Assembly: GCA_001516125.1 (NCBI GenBank)
Contig: LOEX01000076.1
Location: 1 to 61,441 of the forward strand
DNA from: Sphingomonadales bacterium BRH_c42
Lineage (GTDB): Bacteria; Pseudomonadota; Alphaproteobacteria; Sphingomonadales; Sphingomonadaceae
Length of the DNA: 61,441 bases
Direction: 5' to 3'
Positions within the stretch are counted from its first letter, which is position 1. Each line of letters opens with the position of its first letter. Shown here piece after piece: positions 22,859 to 33,609 of this stretch. The notes beneath the pieces were generated by a model. It searched no databases, had not been told where the DNA came from, and was given only the letters and a program-made list of their open reading frames with translations. Both the position numbers and the translations under genes were made by a program.

Positions 22859-24849
22859 CAGAAAAGCACCCAGGTGATTGCCGCGACCAGCCCGATGAGC
22901 ATGATCAGCGCGTAGCTGTAGAGATAGCCGGTTTGCACCTTCTTCGCCGCGACCGCACCGCGCGCCACGACCCAGGCGGCTCCGTCGGGGCCGAAGCGGT
23001 CGATCAGCCCGATGTCACCGCGCTGCCAGAACAAACGGCCGATCGCAAAGGCCGGCTTGACGAACAGCAGGTTGTAAAGCTCGTCAAAGTACCATTTGTT
23101 GAACACGAAGCGGTGCACCAGCGTGAACTGCGCCACGAACTTGCCGGGAAGCGAGGTGTCGCGGAGATAGGCGAGCCACGCGCCGAACAGGCCCAGCACC
23201 ATCACGATACTGGCCGCCAGCTTCACCGGCAGGGGTACGCCGTGCATCGCGTGCAGCAATGCCTCGTTGTAATAGATCGAGCCGCCCCAGAACGCCTCGC
23301 TGTCAAGGAAGGCGTGGCTGAAAATCCAGCCCGCGAATATCGCGCCCAGAGCCAACCCACCCAAAGGCACCAGCATCGATCCCGGGCTTTCATGCGGGTG
23401 ATAGCCGCCGGTAGTATCCTCGCCCGCCTGCTGCGGCGTCTTGTGGACCGAATGCTGGATATGCTCGCTTTCGATCCAGCGCGGCTTGCCCCAGAAAGTC
23501 AGGAACATCAGCCGCCAGCTGTAAAAGCTGGTCAACAGAGCGGAAATTGTGCCCAGCCAGAAGGCGAACGTGCCCAGCTCCGTCCCGCGTGCGAACGCAA
23601 CCTCGATAATGGCATCCTTCGAATGGAAGCCCGCAAAACCGGCGTGGAGCCAATAAATCCCCACACCCGTGATCGCCAGCGTGCCCGCCATCATCGCCCA
23701 GAAGGTGAGCGGGATATGCTTCCTCAGGCCGCCGTAAAAACGCATGTCCTGCTCGTGGTGCATGGCGTGAATCACGCTGCCCGCCCCCAGGAACAGCAGA
23801 GCCTTGAAGAAGGCATGCGTGAACAGGTGGAACATCGCCGCGCCATAGGCGCCCACGCCCGCAGCAAAGAACATGTAGCCCAGCTGCGAACAGGTCGAAT
23901 AGGCGATCACCCGCTTGATGTCCCACTGCGTGGTGCCGATGGTGGCCGCGAAGAAACAGGTCGCCGCGCCGACGAAGGTGACCATGGCCAACGCCACCGG
24001 CGCGGTTTCGAACATCGGCGACAGGCGGCAGACCATGAACACGCCCGCGGTCACCATGGTCGCGGCATGGATCAGCGCGGAAACCGGCGTCGGGCCTTCC
24101 ATCGCGTCGGGCAGCCAGGTGTGAAGGCCAAGCTGCGCCGACTTGCCCATCGCCCCGATGAACAGCAGGATGCACAGGAGGTCCATCGTGGGCACACGGT
24201 ATCCGAGGAAGCCGATTGTCGCGCCGCTCATTCCGGGAGCCGCCGCCAGAATGTCAGGGATCGAAGTGGTCTGGAACACCAGATAAGTGCCGAAAATTCC
24301 CAGCATGAAGCCGAGATCGCCCACGCGGTTGACTACGAAGGCCTTGATCGCGGCGGCATTGGCACTCGGTTTCCTGAACCAGAAACCGATGAGCAGGTAG
24401 CTGGCGAGGCCCACGCCTTCCCAGCCGAAGAACATCTGCACCAGATTGTCTGCGGTCACCAGCATCAGCATGGCGAAGGTGAACAGGCTGAGATAGGCGA
24501 AGAAACGCGGCTGATCCGGGTCCTCCTCCATATAGCCCCAGCTGTAGAGGTGGACGAGCGCGGACACGGTGGTGACAACCACCAGCATCACCGCCGTCAA
24601 CGCATCGACGCTCAGCGCCCAGTCGAACGTCAGTGAGCCTGATTGCACCCACTTGAGCACCGGGACGACCTCAGGCTGCGCGGTGCCTGCAACGAAGCCG
24701 AGGAAAATCGGCCAGCTGAGCGCGCAGGATATGAACAGCGCGCCGGTGGTCAGCGACTTGGCGATGGTATTACCGAGCGCGCGGTTGCCCAGCCCCCCGA
24801 CTATGGCCGCAAGCAAGGGCAGGAACACGATGAGGATGATGGAGTTCAC
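22858..24849 (-). CDS. nuoL: NADH-quinone oxidoreductase subunit L (GTG start)
   Basis: [32 protein letters not shown] start with GGAGG upstream. Confidence 0.95.
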   Translation of the reverse strand: MNSIILIVFLPLLAAIVGGLGNRALGNTIAKSLTTGALFISCALSWPIFLGFVAGTAQPEVVPVLKWVQSGSLTFDWALSVDALTAVMLVVVTTVSALVHLYSWGYMEEDPDQPRFFAYLSLFTFAMLMLVTADNLVQMFFGWEGVGLASYLLIGFWFRKPSANAAAIKAFVVNRVGDLGFMLGIFGTYLVFQTTSIPDILAAAPGMSGATIGFLGYRVPTMDLLCILLFIGAMGKSAQLGLHTWLPDAMEGPTPVSALIHAATMVTAGVFMVCRLSPMFETAPVALAMVTFVGAATCFFAATIGTTQWDIKRVIAYSTCSQLGYMFFAAGVGAYGAAMFHLFTHAFFKALLFLGAGSVIHAMHHEQDMRFYGGLRKHIPLTFWAMMAGTLAITGVGIYWLHAGFAGFHSKDAIIEVAFARGTELGTFAFWLGTISALLTSFYSWRLMFLTFWGKPRWIESEHIQHSVHKTPQQAGEDTTGGYHPHESPGSMLVPLGGLALGAIFAGWIFSHAFLDSEAFWGGSIYYNEALLHAMHGVPLPVKLAASIVMVLGLFGAWLAYLRDTSLPGKFVAQFTLVHRFVFNKWYFDELYNLLFVKPAFAIGRLFWQRGDIGLIDRFGPDGAAWVVARGAVAAKKVQTGYLYSYALIMLIGLVAAITWVLF

Positions 24850-24956
24850 TTGATCCTCCAAAACCGCTCGTGCTGAGCCTGTCGAAGTACGATTGGTTCG
24901 CGCATTGCCTTCGACATGCTCAGGCTGAGCGGATGCTGGATGCTGAACATGTTCAC
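24846..24956 (-). CDS. 36-aa repeat-derived small ORF between nuoK and nuoL (GTGA overlaps at both ends)
   Basis: [36 protein letters not shown]. Confidence 0.5.
   Translation of the reverse strand: MNMFSIQHPLSLSMSKAMREPIVLRQAQHERFWRIK
24866..24937. repeat. repeat family C (tgctgagcctgtcgaag ... cttcgacatgctcaggctgag)
   Basis: Inverted repeat in the nuoK-nuoL junction. Confidence 0.8.
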
Positions 24957-25273
24957 CCCTTCATCCGGTTGACATCGTCGACTGCGATCGTGCCGCGATT
25001 GCGGAAATAGATCACCAGGATTGCCAGCCCGATGGCGGCCTCCGCAGCGGCAACCGTCAGCACCAGCATGGCGAAAACCTGCCCCGTCAGGTCGCCCAGA
25101 AAGGCGCTGAAAGCGACCAGGTTGATGTTCACCGCGAGCAGGATCAACTCGATCGCCATCAGGATCACGATCACGTTCTTGCGGTTGAGGAATATGCCCA
25201 GCACGCCCAGCACGAACAGCGCCGCGCCGACCACGATATAGTGCTCGATCCCGATCCCCGAGAAACTGGTCAC
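24953..25273 (-). CDS. nuoK: NADH-quinone oxidoreductase subunit K
   Basis: [55 protein letters not shown]. Confidence 0.95.
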   Translation of the reverse strand: MTSFSGIGIEHYIVVGAALFVLGVLGIFLNRKNVIVILMAIELILLAVNINLVAFSAFLGDLTGQVFAMLVLTVAAAEAAIGLAILVIYFRNRGTIAVDDVNRMKG

Positions 25274-25914
25274 AGCGCGACCCCCTCACCCACTTTGGGC
25301 TGTTTCATCACCGTTGCATCGCCGGGACGGCGACGGTTCTGCCTGCCGATGTCCTGCTGGCTGCGTTGTGCGTCGGGACGGCGCCGGTGGGTCAGCACGA
25401 TCGCGCCGATCATCGCCACCAGCAGGATCAGGCCCGCAGCTTCGAACAGGAACAGGTAACGCTCGTAGAACAGCGCACCGAAAGCCTCGATATTGCTCAT
25501 GCTGGCGCCGCCAGCGTCAATCGCGCCTGCCGCCTGCGCAGCCGCCGCTGCACTATCGGGCACAAGCCCGCCGGCATTGTACGCGACCAGCCCCACGAAC
25601 AGTTCGACGAACAGGATCAGCGCAACCAGCAGGCCCAGCGGGAAATTGCGGACAAATCCGGCGCGAAGCTCGGCAAAATCGATGTCGAGCATCATCACCA
25701 CGAACAGGAACAGCACCGCGACCGCGCCGACATAGACGATCACCAGCAGCATCGCGATGAATTCCGCGCCCAGCAGCACCATCAGCCCCGCAGCGTTGAA
25801 GAACGCGAGGATCAGCCACAGCACCGAATGCACCGGATTGCGCGCCATGATGACCATCACCGCGCTGGCGATGACCATGAAGGCGAACAGATAGAACGAG
25901 AGGAGCTGGATCAC
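25270..25914 (-). CDS. nuoJ: NADH-quinone oxidoreductase subunit J (GTG start)
   Basis: [71 protein letters not shown]. Confidence 0.95.
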   Translation of the reverse strand: MIQLLSFYLFAFMVIASAVMVIMARNPVHSVLWLILAFFNAAGLMVLLGAEFIAMLLVIVYVGAVAVLFLFVVMMLDIDFAELRAGFVRNFPLGLLVALILFVELFVGLVAYNAGGLVPDSAAAAAQAAGAIDAGGASMSNIEAFGALFYERYLFLFEAAGLILLVAMIGAIVLTHRRRPDAQRSQQDIGRQNRRRPGDATVMKQPKVGEGVAL

Positions 25915-26039
25915 GAAGGCATCCTCCCCCATTGGGGGCGGTGGCAGCGCGAAGCGCTGACGGTGGGGGCCCCCTCCGCCCCTGCGGGGCACCTCCCCCG
26001 GCGGGGGAGGGTCTGTTCTGTTGCTGGCTTGCCAAACAT
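25911..26039 (-). CDS. 42-aa repeat-derived small ORF between nuoI and nuoJ (GTGA overlap with nuoJ start)
   Basis: [42 protein letters not shown]; start lies 10 nt after nuoI stop. Confidence 0.4.
   Translation of the reverse strand: MFGKPATEQTLPRRGRCPAGAEGAPTVSASRCHRPQWGRMPS
25923..26010. repeat. GC-rich repeat family D (cctcccccattgggggcggtggcagcgcgaagcgctgacggtggggg...cccccggcgggggagg)
   Basis: Nested inverted repeats in the nuoI-nuoJ junction. Confidence 0.8.
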
Positions 26040-26049
26040 CGCGCGGCCC

Positions 26050-26538
26050 CTATCGATACGGCGCATCGGCTTCAAGGTTCGCGGCAATCGCCCGCTCCCA
26101 CTTGTCCCCGTTGGCCAGCAGTTTCGCCTTGTCGTAGAGCAGTTCCTCGTGCGTTTCGGTCGCGTATTCGAAGTTCGGCCCCTCGACGATGGCATCGACC
26201 GGGCAGGCTTCCTGGCAAAAACCGCAATAGATGCACTTGGTCATGTCGATGTCATAGCGCGTGGTGCGGCGGCTGCCGTCCTCACGCGGTTCGGCCTCGA
26301 TCGTGATCGCCTGCGCCGGGCACACCGCTTCGCACAGCTTGCAGGCGATGCAGCGTTCCTCGCCATTGGGATAACGGCGCAGCGCGTGCTCGCCCCGGAA
26401 ACGTGGGCTGATCGGGTTCTTCTCGAACGGGTAGTTGATCGTCACCTTGGGCTTGAAGAAATACTTCAGCGTCAGCGCATGCGCCTTGAGGAACTCCCAC
26501 AGCGTGAAGCTCTTGATGAGGTGGGCGATACTGCTCAT
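26050..26538 (-). CDS. nuoI: NADH-quinone oxidoreductase subunit I
   Basis: [23 protein letters not shown] and [20 protein letters not shown]. Confidence 0.95.
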   Translation of the reverse strand: MSSIAHLIKSFTLWEFLKAHALTLKYFFKPKVTINYPFEKNPISPRFRGEHALRRYPNGEERCIACKLCEAVCPAQAITIEAEPREDGSRRTTRYDIDMTKCIYCGFCQEACPVDAIVEGPNFEYATETHEELLYDKAKLLANGDKWERAIAANLEADAPYR

Positions 26539-27587
26539 CCGAAATGTCCCGTCCACATCAGCCACCCGCTCACCAGCACCACGAACAGCAGGCTCAGCGG
26601 CAGGAACACTTTCCAGCCCAGACGCATCAGCTGGTCATAGCGATAGCGCGGCACGGTCGCCTTGACCCAGCTGAACACGAAGAAGAACACGAAGATCTTG
26701 CCGAACAGCCAGATCCAGCCCGGGATGTAGTATCCCGGCAGCCAGTCGACATCGAGCGGCGGCAGCCACCCGCCGAAGAACAGCACCGCGTTGAGCGTGC
26801 ACATCAGCAGCACATTGGCATATTCGCCCAGCCAGTAGAGCGCGAAGCTCATCGAGCTATATTCGGTCTGATATCCGGCGACGAGTTCGCTCTCCGCCTC
26901 GGTCAGGTCAAACGGCGCGCGCGCGGTTTCGGCCAGCGAGGATATCAGGAACATCACCCACAGCGGGAACAGCAGCGGGTTGAAGGCAAAGCCGTTGAGC
27001 AGGCCGAATACATGGCCCTGTTGCGCGGCGACGATGGCGTTGAGGTTGAAGCTGCCCGCCCACAGCACCACGCAGATGAGGATGAAGCCGATCGAGACTT
27101 CGTAAGAAATCATCTGCGCCGCTGCACGCATCGCGCTGAAAAATGGGTATTTTGAGTTCGACGCCCAGCCCGCGATCACCACCCCGTAAACGCCGAGCGA
27201 GGAAATCGCGAGGACATAGAGCAGCCCGACATTGATATCCGCCAGCACAGCCTCCGGCCCGAAGGGGATGACGGCCCAGGCCATCAGCGCCACGGTGAAG
27301 GTGATGATCGGCGCGATCAGGAACAGGCCCTTGTTCGCAGCGGAGGGCACGATGGTTTCCTGCAGGAACACCTTCAATCCGTCGGCAAAGCTTTGCAGCA
27401 GGCCCCACGGGCCGACCACATTGGGCCCGCGCCGCAGCGCCATCGCCGCCCATACCTTGCGGTCGACATAGATTATCATCGCAACGGCCAGCATCAGCGG
27501 CAGCGCGATCAGCAGGATGCCCGAGACCGTGGCAGTGAACCACGCCCATTCGTAGGGCATGCCAAGCGATTGGAAGAAGGAGGTCAT
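26535..27587 (-). CDS. nuoH: NADH-quinone oxidoreductase subunit H
   Basis: [53 protein letters not shown]. Confidence 0.95.
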   Translation of the reverse strand: MTSFFQSLGMPYEWAWFTATVSGILLIALPLMLAVAMIIYVDRKVWAAMALRRGPNVVGPWGLLQSFADGLKVFLQETIVPSAANKGLFLIAPIITFTVALMAWAVIPFGPEAVLADINVGLLYVLAISSLGVYGVVIAGWASNSKYPFFSAMRAAAQMISYEVSIGFILICVVLWAGSFNLNAIVAAQQGHVFGLLNGFAFNPLLFPLWVMFLISSLAETARAPFDLTEAESELVAGYQTEYSSMSFALYWLGEYANVLLMCTLNAVLFFGGWLPPLDVDWLPGYYIPGWIWLFGKIFVFFFVFSWVKATVPRYRYDQLMRLGWKVFLPLSLLFVVLVSGWLMWTGHFG

Positions 27588-27850
27588 TCCGCCTTGCTCC
27601 CAATCTTGTCGTAGATGGCAATTAAGACATGGATCATCACCCCGGAACCAAGCAAATAAGCAGCTTCTACCACACCCCAATAAAGGGCCGTGGAGCGCGC
27701 GAGCATGATGAACGGGCCGCCGTCCTCTGCGTATAACATAGACGCTGTAGCGGTTGCGTAGTCGTTATAAAAACGCCAAATGCCAACGATCACTGCAATA
27801 GCGTAAAACACGAACGGTGCGCGCCGAACGAACTGCGGGAGCGATTTCAT
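27584..27850 (-). CDS. 88-aa hypothetical membrane protein inside nuo operon
   Basis: Overlaps nuoG stop and nuoH start by 4 nt each; two hydrophobic segments. Confidence 0.75.
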   Translation of the reverse strand: MKSLPQFVRRAPFVFYAIAVIVGIWRFYNDYATATASMLYAEDGGPFIMLARSTALYWGVVEAAYLLGSGVMIHVLIAIYDKIGSKAE

Positions 27851-29844
27851 TCCGCCGCCTCCCGAATATCATCGCCGTGGAGCAATTCGGCGCTGCATTG
27901 CTGCATCACCGCGCTCGCCCGCGCGATCGGGTTGGTGAGGTAGAAGTCCTTTATCGGATAGCTCTCGATCATGCCCTCTGCCTTGGCCTTGGCGTCCGGC
28001 TTGGGCAGCGCGCCGTAATTGGCGAGACCTTCCACGCCCAGCGCGGGCACCTCTGCGATCATCGCCGCCTGCAACTGCGCAAAGCTGTCAAACCCGACGG
28101 ACACACCCAGGCTATCCGCCAGCGCGCGCAGGATCGTCCAGTCCTCGCGCGCATCGCCGGGCGCGAACACGGCCTTCTCGGCATATTGCACGCGCCCTTC
28201 GGTATTGACGTAGGTGCCATCCTTCTCGGCAAACGAGGCTGCGGGCAGCACGATATCCGCTGCATGCGCGCCCTTGTCGCCGTGGTGGCCGATATAGACC
28301 TTGAGCGCGTCGGCAAACGGCTCAAAATTCATCTCGTCCGCGCCCAGCATCAGCAGCACCTTGGGCTTGGCAGCCACAATGTCCTTCATTCCTTGCCTTT
28401 GCGCGAAGCCGAGCATCAGCCCGCCCATCCGCGCGGCAGAGAAATGCAGCACGTTGAAATCCGCGCCCCATTCGCTTGCCAGCGCCAGCGCCCGGGCATG
28501 TGCGCGCTTGAGAGCCGCGCCGCCCACGATGATCGCGGGGCGCTGAGCCGCCTTGAATGCTTCGGTCACTTCCTTGGGCAGCTTGTTCAGCACCGCGAGA
28601 TCACGCCCGAGGAAAGTCGCGGGATAGGTGGTTTCCCATTCGGGCCCGATCAGGAACACCTTCGCGCCGCGCTTCGCCGCCTTGCGCAGGCGAGTGTTGA
28701 TCAGCGGCGCTTCCCAGCGAACGTGGCTGCCCACGATCAGGATCGCGTCGGCATTCTCGATCCCGGCAAGCGTCGAATTGAAGTTCACAGCCGCAAGATT
28801 GCCGACGTCATAGTCCATGCCGGTCTGGCGGCCTTCGAGCAGCGTCGATCCGCAGGCCCCCAGCAGCGCCTTGGCCGCGAACATCGTCTCGCAATCGACC
28901 ATGTCGCCCGCGACTGCCGCTATTGCAGACTTGCCCTTGCCTTTCAGCTGTTTGGCGATGGCTTTGAAGGCTTCATCCCAAGTCGATTCGGCCAGCCCAC
29001 CGCGCTTCCTCATGAACACCTTGTCGAGCCGCCGCTTGCCTAGGCCATCGACCATGTAGCGGCCCTTGTCGCTAAGCCACTCCTCGTTGACGTCATCGTT
29101 GACGCGGGGCAGCGCGCGCATCACCGCGCGGCCGCGGCTGTCGAGCCGGATATTGGCGCCCACCGCGTCGGACACGTCGATGCTCAGTGTCTTCTTGAGC
29201 TCCCACGGGCGCGCCTCGAACGCATAAGGGCGGCTGGTGAGCGCGCCGACCGGGCACAGATCGATCACGTTGGCGCTCAGTTCATGCGCCGCCGCACGTT
29301 CGAGATAGGTGGTGATCTGCATATCCTCGCCGCGATACAGCGCGCCGATTTCGTCCACGCCCGCCACTTCCTCGCTGAAGCGGACGCAGCGGGTGCAATG
29401 GATGCAGCGGGTCATCACCGTCTTGATGAGAGGCCCCATGTATTTCTCGGTCACCGCACGCTTGTTCTCGTCATAGCGCGACCCGCCCCGGCCATAGGCC
29501 ACCGCTTGATCCTGCAAATCGCACTCGCCGCCTTGATCGCAGATCGGGCAATCGAGCGGGTGGTTGATGAGCAGGAACTCCATCACCCCCTCGCGCGCGG
29601 CCTTGACCATTGGCGTGTCGGTGCGGATTTCCTGGCCCTCGGCAACGGGCAGCGCGCAGCTTGCCTGCGGCTTGGGCGGCCCGGGCTTCACCTCGACCAG
29701 GCACATGCGGCAATTGCCCGCGATGCTCAGCCGCTCGTGATAGCAGAAACGCGGGATTTCCTTGCCCGCAAGCTCGCACGCCTGCAGCACGGTGGCGCCC
29801 TGCGGGACTTCGATTTCCTGTCCGTCGACGGTGACCTTAGGCAT
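27847..29844 (-). CDS. nuoG: NADH-quinone oxidoreductase subunit G
   Basis: GNCRMCLVEV; CPICDQGGECDLQDQAVAYG; CIHCTRCVRF. Confidence 0.95.
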   Translation of the reverse strand: MPKVTVDGQEIEVPQGATVLQACELAGKEIPRFCYHERLSIAGNCRMCLVEVKPGPPKPQASCALPVAEGQEIRTDTPMVKAAREGVMEFLLINHPLDCPICDQGGECDLQDQAVAYGRGGSRYDENKRAVTEKYMGPLIKTVMTRCIHCTRCVRFSEEVAGVDEIGALYRGEDMQITTYLERAAAHELSANVIDLCPVGALTSRPYAFEARPWELKKTLSIDVSDAVGANIRLDSRGRAVMRALPRVNDDVNEEWLSDKGRYMVDGLGKRRLDKVFMRKRGGLAESTWDEAFKAIAKQLKGKGKSAIAAVAGDMVDCETMFAAKALLGACGSTLLEGRQTGMDYDVGNLAAVNFNSTLAGIENADAILIVGSHVRWEAPLINTRLRKAAKRGAKVFLIGPEWETTYPATFLGRDLAVLNKLPKEVTEAFKAAQRPAIIVGGAALKRAHARALALASEWGADFNVLHFSAARMGGLMLGFAQRQGMKDIVAAKPKVLLMLGADEMNFEPFADALKVYIGHHGDKGAHAADIVLPAASFAEKDGTYVNTEGRVQYAEKAVFAPGDAREDWTILRALADSLGVSVGFDSFAQLQAAMIAEVPALGVEGLANYGALPKPDAKAKAEGMIESYPIKDFYLTNPIARASAVMQQCSAELLHGDDIREAAE

Positions 29845-30031
29845 TATTCCGCAGCCTCCCGCACAAAATCGTCATGCTGAACTTGTTTCAGCATCCATCG
29901 TGCCCCATCCGCCGAAGCCCGCGTCAAATGCGCGACGGTCAGGTTTGTGCCGCCCACCACGCATCGGCGCGACACGAGGAATGGACCCTGAAACGAGTTC
30001 AGGGTGACGGTGGGGCAGATGTCAGCCAACT

Positions 30032-30035
<4 letters not shown>
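29844..30035 (-). CDS. 63-aa repeat-derived small ORF between nuoF and nuoG (ATGA / TAATG overlaps)
   Basis: [63 protein letters not shown]. Confidence 0.5.
29871..30009. repeat. repeat family B (gtcatgctgaacttgtttcagcatcca ... tggaccctgaaacgagttcagggtgac)
   Basis: Second copy at 34835-34924. Confidence 0.9.
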
Positions 30036-31314
<1,279 letters not shown>

Positions 31315-31315
<1 letters not shown>

Positions 31316-31353
31316 TACGCGAGCGTCCCAACGATAGCATCAGCGAGGGTCAT
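31315..31353 (-). CDS. 12-aa mini-[15 protein letters not shown] coupling upstream ORF to nuoF
   Basis: ATGA overlap with the 50-aa ORF stop; TAATG overlap with nuoF start. Confidence 0.4.
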
Positions 31354-31502
31354 GCGAAGCCTCCCTGCGTAACGAACCAGGCGGCAGCGATCACGATAAC
31401 AGCGATCAGGCCGAACTTGACGATGCCCTTCAGCACCTTCCACGCGACGAAGGCGATAACCAGCGCGACGATCAGTGTGATGATGATGGTGGCGATGCTC
31501 AT
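31350..31502 (-). CDS. 50-aa single/double-TM small protein between nuoE and nuoF
   Basis: [50 protein letters not shown]. Confidence 0.65.
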   Translation of the reverse strand: MSIATIIITLIVALVIAFVAWKVLKGIVKFGLIAVIVIAAAWFVTQGGFA

Positions 31503-31669
31503 CGGCCCGACTCCCCTTCTCCCTGGAGGGAGAAGGATACGCAGCCTTGCGCCTGCAAGGCGCTAGGCGAAGTTGGATGTGGGTGTGCTGCGGTACGAAA
31601 AAGCGGACCGCCGTACCCCCACCCCCGGCCCCTCCCCATGGGGAGGGCGGATTTGCGTGCGGTGCCCAT
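31499..31669 (-). CDS. 56-aa repeat-derived small ORF after nuoE (TGATG / ATGA overlaps)
   Basis: MGTARKSALPMGRGRGWGYGGPLFRTAAHPHPTSPSALQAQGCVSFSLQGEGESGR*. Confidence 0.45.
   Translation of the reverse strand: MGTARKSALPMGRGRGWGYGGPLFRTAAHPHPTSPSALQAQGCVSFSLQGEGESGR
31508..31650. repeat. repeat family E (ccccttctccctggagggagaagg ... cccctccccatggggaggg)
   Basis: Composite inverted repeats in the nuoE-nuoF junction. Confidence 0.75.
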
Positions 31670-32337
31670 CACCAATCCCCCCGGTAATCGCGGTTTTCGG
31701 TAACCATTTCCTTGAGCGTGGTCGGCCCGCCGCTGGGCTCGGACGTGTGCCGCCCTGGCTCCTGCGTCCCGGCCTTGGGCTGTTCGCCGCGCGCCAGCGC
31801 ATCGAGCACTGCATCGAGCCGTTCGGGCGTCAAATCCTCGTAATTGTCGTCATTGATCTGGACCATCGGCGCGGTCGCGCAATTGCCCATGCATTCGACT
31901 TCGGTGAGCGTCCACATCCCGTCATCGGTGGTGTGGCCCTTGGCCATGCCCCGGCTTTTGCAGGCGGAGATGATGTCGTCGCTGCCGCGCAGCATGCACG
32001 GCGTCGTGCCGCACACCTGCACGTGGAATTTGCCCACCGGCACGAGGTTGTACATGAAATAGAAGGTCGCAACCTCGAGCACGCGGATCGCCGGCATGTC
32101 GAGATATGCGGCGACATATTCGATCACCGGAATCGGCAGCCAGCCCTGCGTGCCGGTCTCCGCGCCAACCTGCCGCTGGGCAAGATCGAGCAATGCCATC
32201 ACCGCCGAACGCTGGCGGCCGGCAGGGTACTTGGCGATGTGCCAGTCTGCCTTCTTGCGGTTCTCGTCCATCCACGCGAACGCGCCCCACCGGGCGCGAA
32301 GTTCAGGGGTGTCGGGTGCAGGGGTACGGTCAGCCAT
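31669..32337 (-). CDS. nuoE: NADH-quinone oxidoreductase subunit E
   Basis: VEYVAAYLDMPAIRVLEVATFYFMYNLVPVGKFHVQVCGTTPCMLRGS; ECMGNCATAPMVQIND. Confidence 0.95.
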   Translation of the reverse strand: MADRTPAPDTPELRARWGAFAWMDENRKKADWHIAKYPAGRQRSAVMALLDLAQRQVGAETGTQGWLPIPVIEYVAAYLDMPAIRVLEVATFYFMYNLVPVGKFHVQVCGTTPCMLRGSDDIISACKSRGMAKGHTTDDGMWTLTEVECMGNCATAPMVQINDDNYEDLTPERLDAVLDALARGEQPKAGTQEPGRHTSEPSGGPTTLKEMVTENRDYRGDW

Positions 32338-32720
32338 CAAATCTGCTCCAACCGATCGCGCCTGAGCTCAGAATCTATTCCACCGGTAGTCGGCTCGCCT
32401 TCTTTGTCCATTACCAGAACCTGGCACTCTTTCTCGCAGAACGGGCGATGTTCGACGCCATTGGGCACGACCAGCATGTCGCCCGCATTGAGCAGGCGGG
32501 TAATGCCGTCGCGAAACTCGATCTTGAGCTGCCCTTCGATCACTAGGAACAGCTCGTCCGTTTCGGCATGGCTGTGCCAGACGAAATCGCCCTTCAGCTT
32601 CGACACGCGCACGTCATTGCCATTGTATCCGGCGACGATGCGCGGATGCCAATGGTCCGAGAAACTGGCGAGCTTCTCCGACAGGTCGATTGCTTTTGGT
32701 GCGGAGGAACGGTCAGCCAT
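32337..32720 (-). CDS. cupin-domain protein inserted in nuo operon
   Basis: GDFVWHSHAETDELFLVIEGQLKIEFRDG...LLNAGDMLVVPNGVEHRP cupin motifs. Confidence 0.85.
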   Translation of the reverse strand: MADRSSAPKAIDLSEKLASFSDHWHPRIVAGYNGNDVRVSKLKGDFVWHSHAETDELFLVIEGQLKIEFRDGITRLLNAGDMLVVPNGVEHRPFCEKECQVLVMDKEGEPTTGGIDSELRRDRLEQI

Positions 32721-33261
32721 CGAACTTTTCCGTGTCGAGAGGAGGCATTATTGCTATTCGCTCCACAGCCCACCTCACCCAATCTTCGCCTGTCTCATAC
32801 ACGCCAGCCTGATAGTACAGGTCAACCCGCTCCTCATTCCGCGTGGGTCCGCAGGAAGTCTCAATCTCGTCATCTTCTGCAAAGAGCAATTCGATCCGGT
32901 TCATCCGCCCTTGCTGTTCGCTTCCAACTATCTTTGCGTCCATCAACCTACGAGGGCCATTATTTGCTGTCTGAGTAAGATAGCTGCGAAATGAAAGCAT
33001 GGCCTCCTTGACACCTTCAGATCCAGAAAATTGGAGCTGAGAATCAGATTGGACAAAATGTGTGTCAAATGACACCAATGAACTGAAATTATGAAATAGA
33101 CCCGATAAGTGATCAGCACGTCCAGAATTCATAAATTCTATCAGCCTCTTGCCCCATTCATCCGGCTCGTACTCCACCCAACTGCAGGCAGATACCGCCT
33201 GTGCTGAGAGAGCAGTTGCACAAAGGGCAGCACCACGCAGCAGTTCTCGACGTTTGATCAC
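32713..33261 (-). CDS. 182-aa exported hypothetical protein inserted in nuo operon (GTG start)
   Basis: MIKRRELLRGAALCATALSAQAVSACS signal; GTGA overlap upstream and 8-nt overlap with cupin start. Confidence 0.7.
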   Translation of the reverse strand: MIKRRELLRGAALCATALSAQAVSACSWVEYEPDEWGKRLIEFMNSGRADHLSGLFHNFSSLVSFDTHFVQSDSQLQFSGSEGVKEAMLSFRSYLTQTANNGPRRLMDAKIVGSEQQGRMNRIELLFAEDDEIETSCGPTRNEERVDLYYQAGVYETGEDWVRWAVERIAIMPPLDTEKFDG

Positions 33262-33401
33262 CGGTCGCACTCCCCGAACATGCTCGTCATTGCGAGGAAC
33301 GAAGTGACGAAGCAATCCAGTCCCGGCGCTTGACCGCTCTGGATTGCCGCGCCTCGCTGCGCGAGGCCCGCAATGACGGGTGCGGGGGTACGGTCAGCCA
33401 T
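33258..33401 (-). CDS. 47-aa chimeric small ORF: nuoE-like start + repeat A + nuoD-like end
   Basis: [47 protein letters not shown]. Confidence 0.5.
   Translation of the reverse strand: MADRTPAPVIAGLAQRGAAIQSGQAPGLDCFVTSFLAMTSMFGECDR
33284..33379. repeat. palindromic repeat family A, second copy
   Basis: cgtcattgcgagg...gaagcaatccag / ctggattgccgcgcctcg...gcaatgacg. Confidence 0.85.
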
Positions 33402-33609
33402 TGTTCACCTTCGAATTATGGCCGCGCCGCCGCCAGAACCACCAAACCGCCTGACCCGTCCATAGCAGCACCAAAGCTCCGAAAATGACGTTGTTCCACG
33501 TGGTGGGCAGAGTAGGAAGGATGTCAAATCGCATGTCGACCCACATGACCAAGACGAAAAAGGTCGTGGCCGCCCAAGCGTAAATCGAATTCCTCGCGTC
33601 TTGCGTCAC
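33394..33609 (-). CDS. 71-aa hypothetical membrane protein inserted in nuo operon (GTG start)
   Basis: [31 protein letters not shown]...; GTGA overlap with nuoD stop. Confidence 0.7.
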   Translation of the reverse strand: MTQDARNSIYAWAATTFFVLVMWVDMRFDILPTLPTTWNNVIFGALVLLWTGQAVWWFWRRRGHNSKVNNG

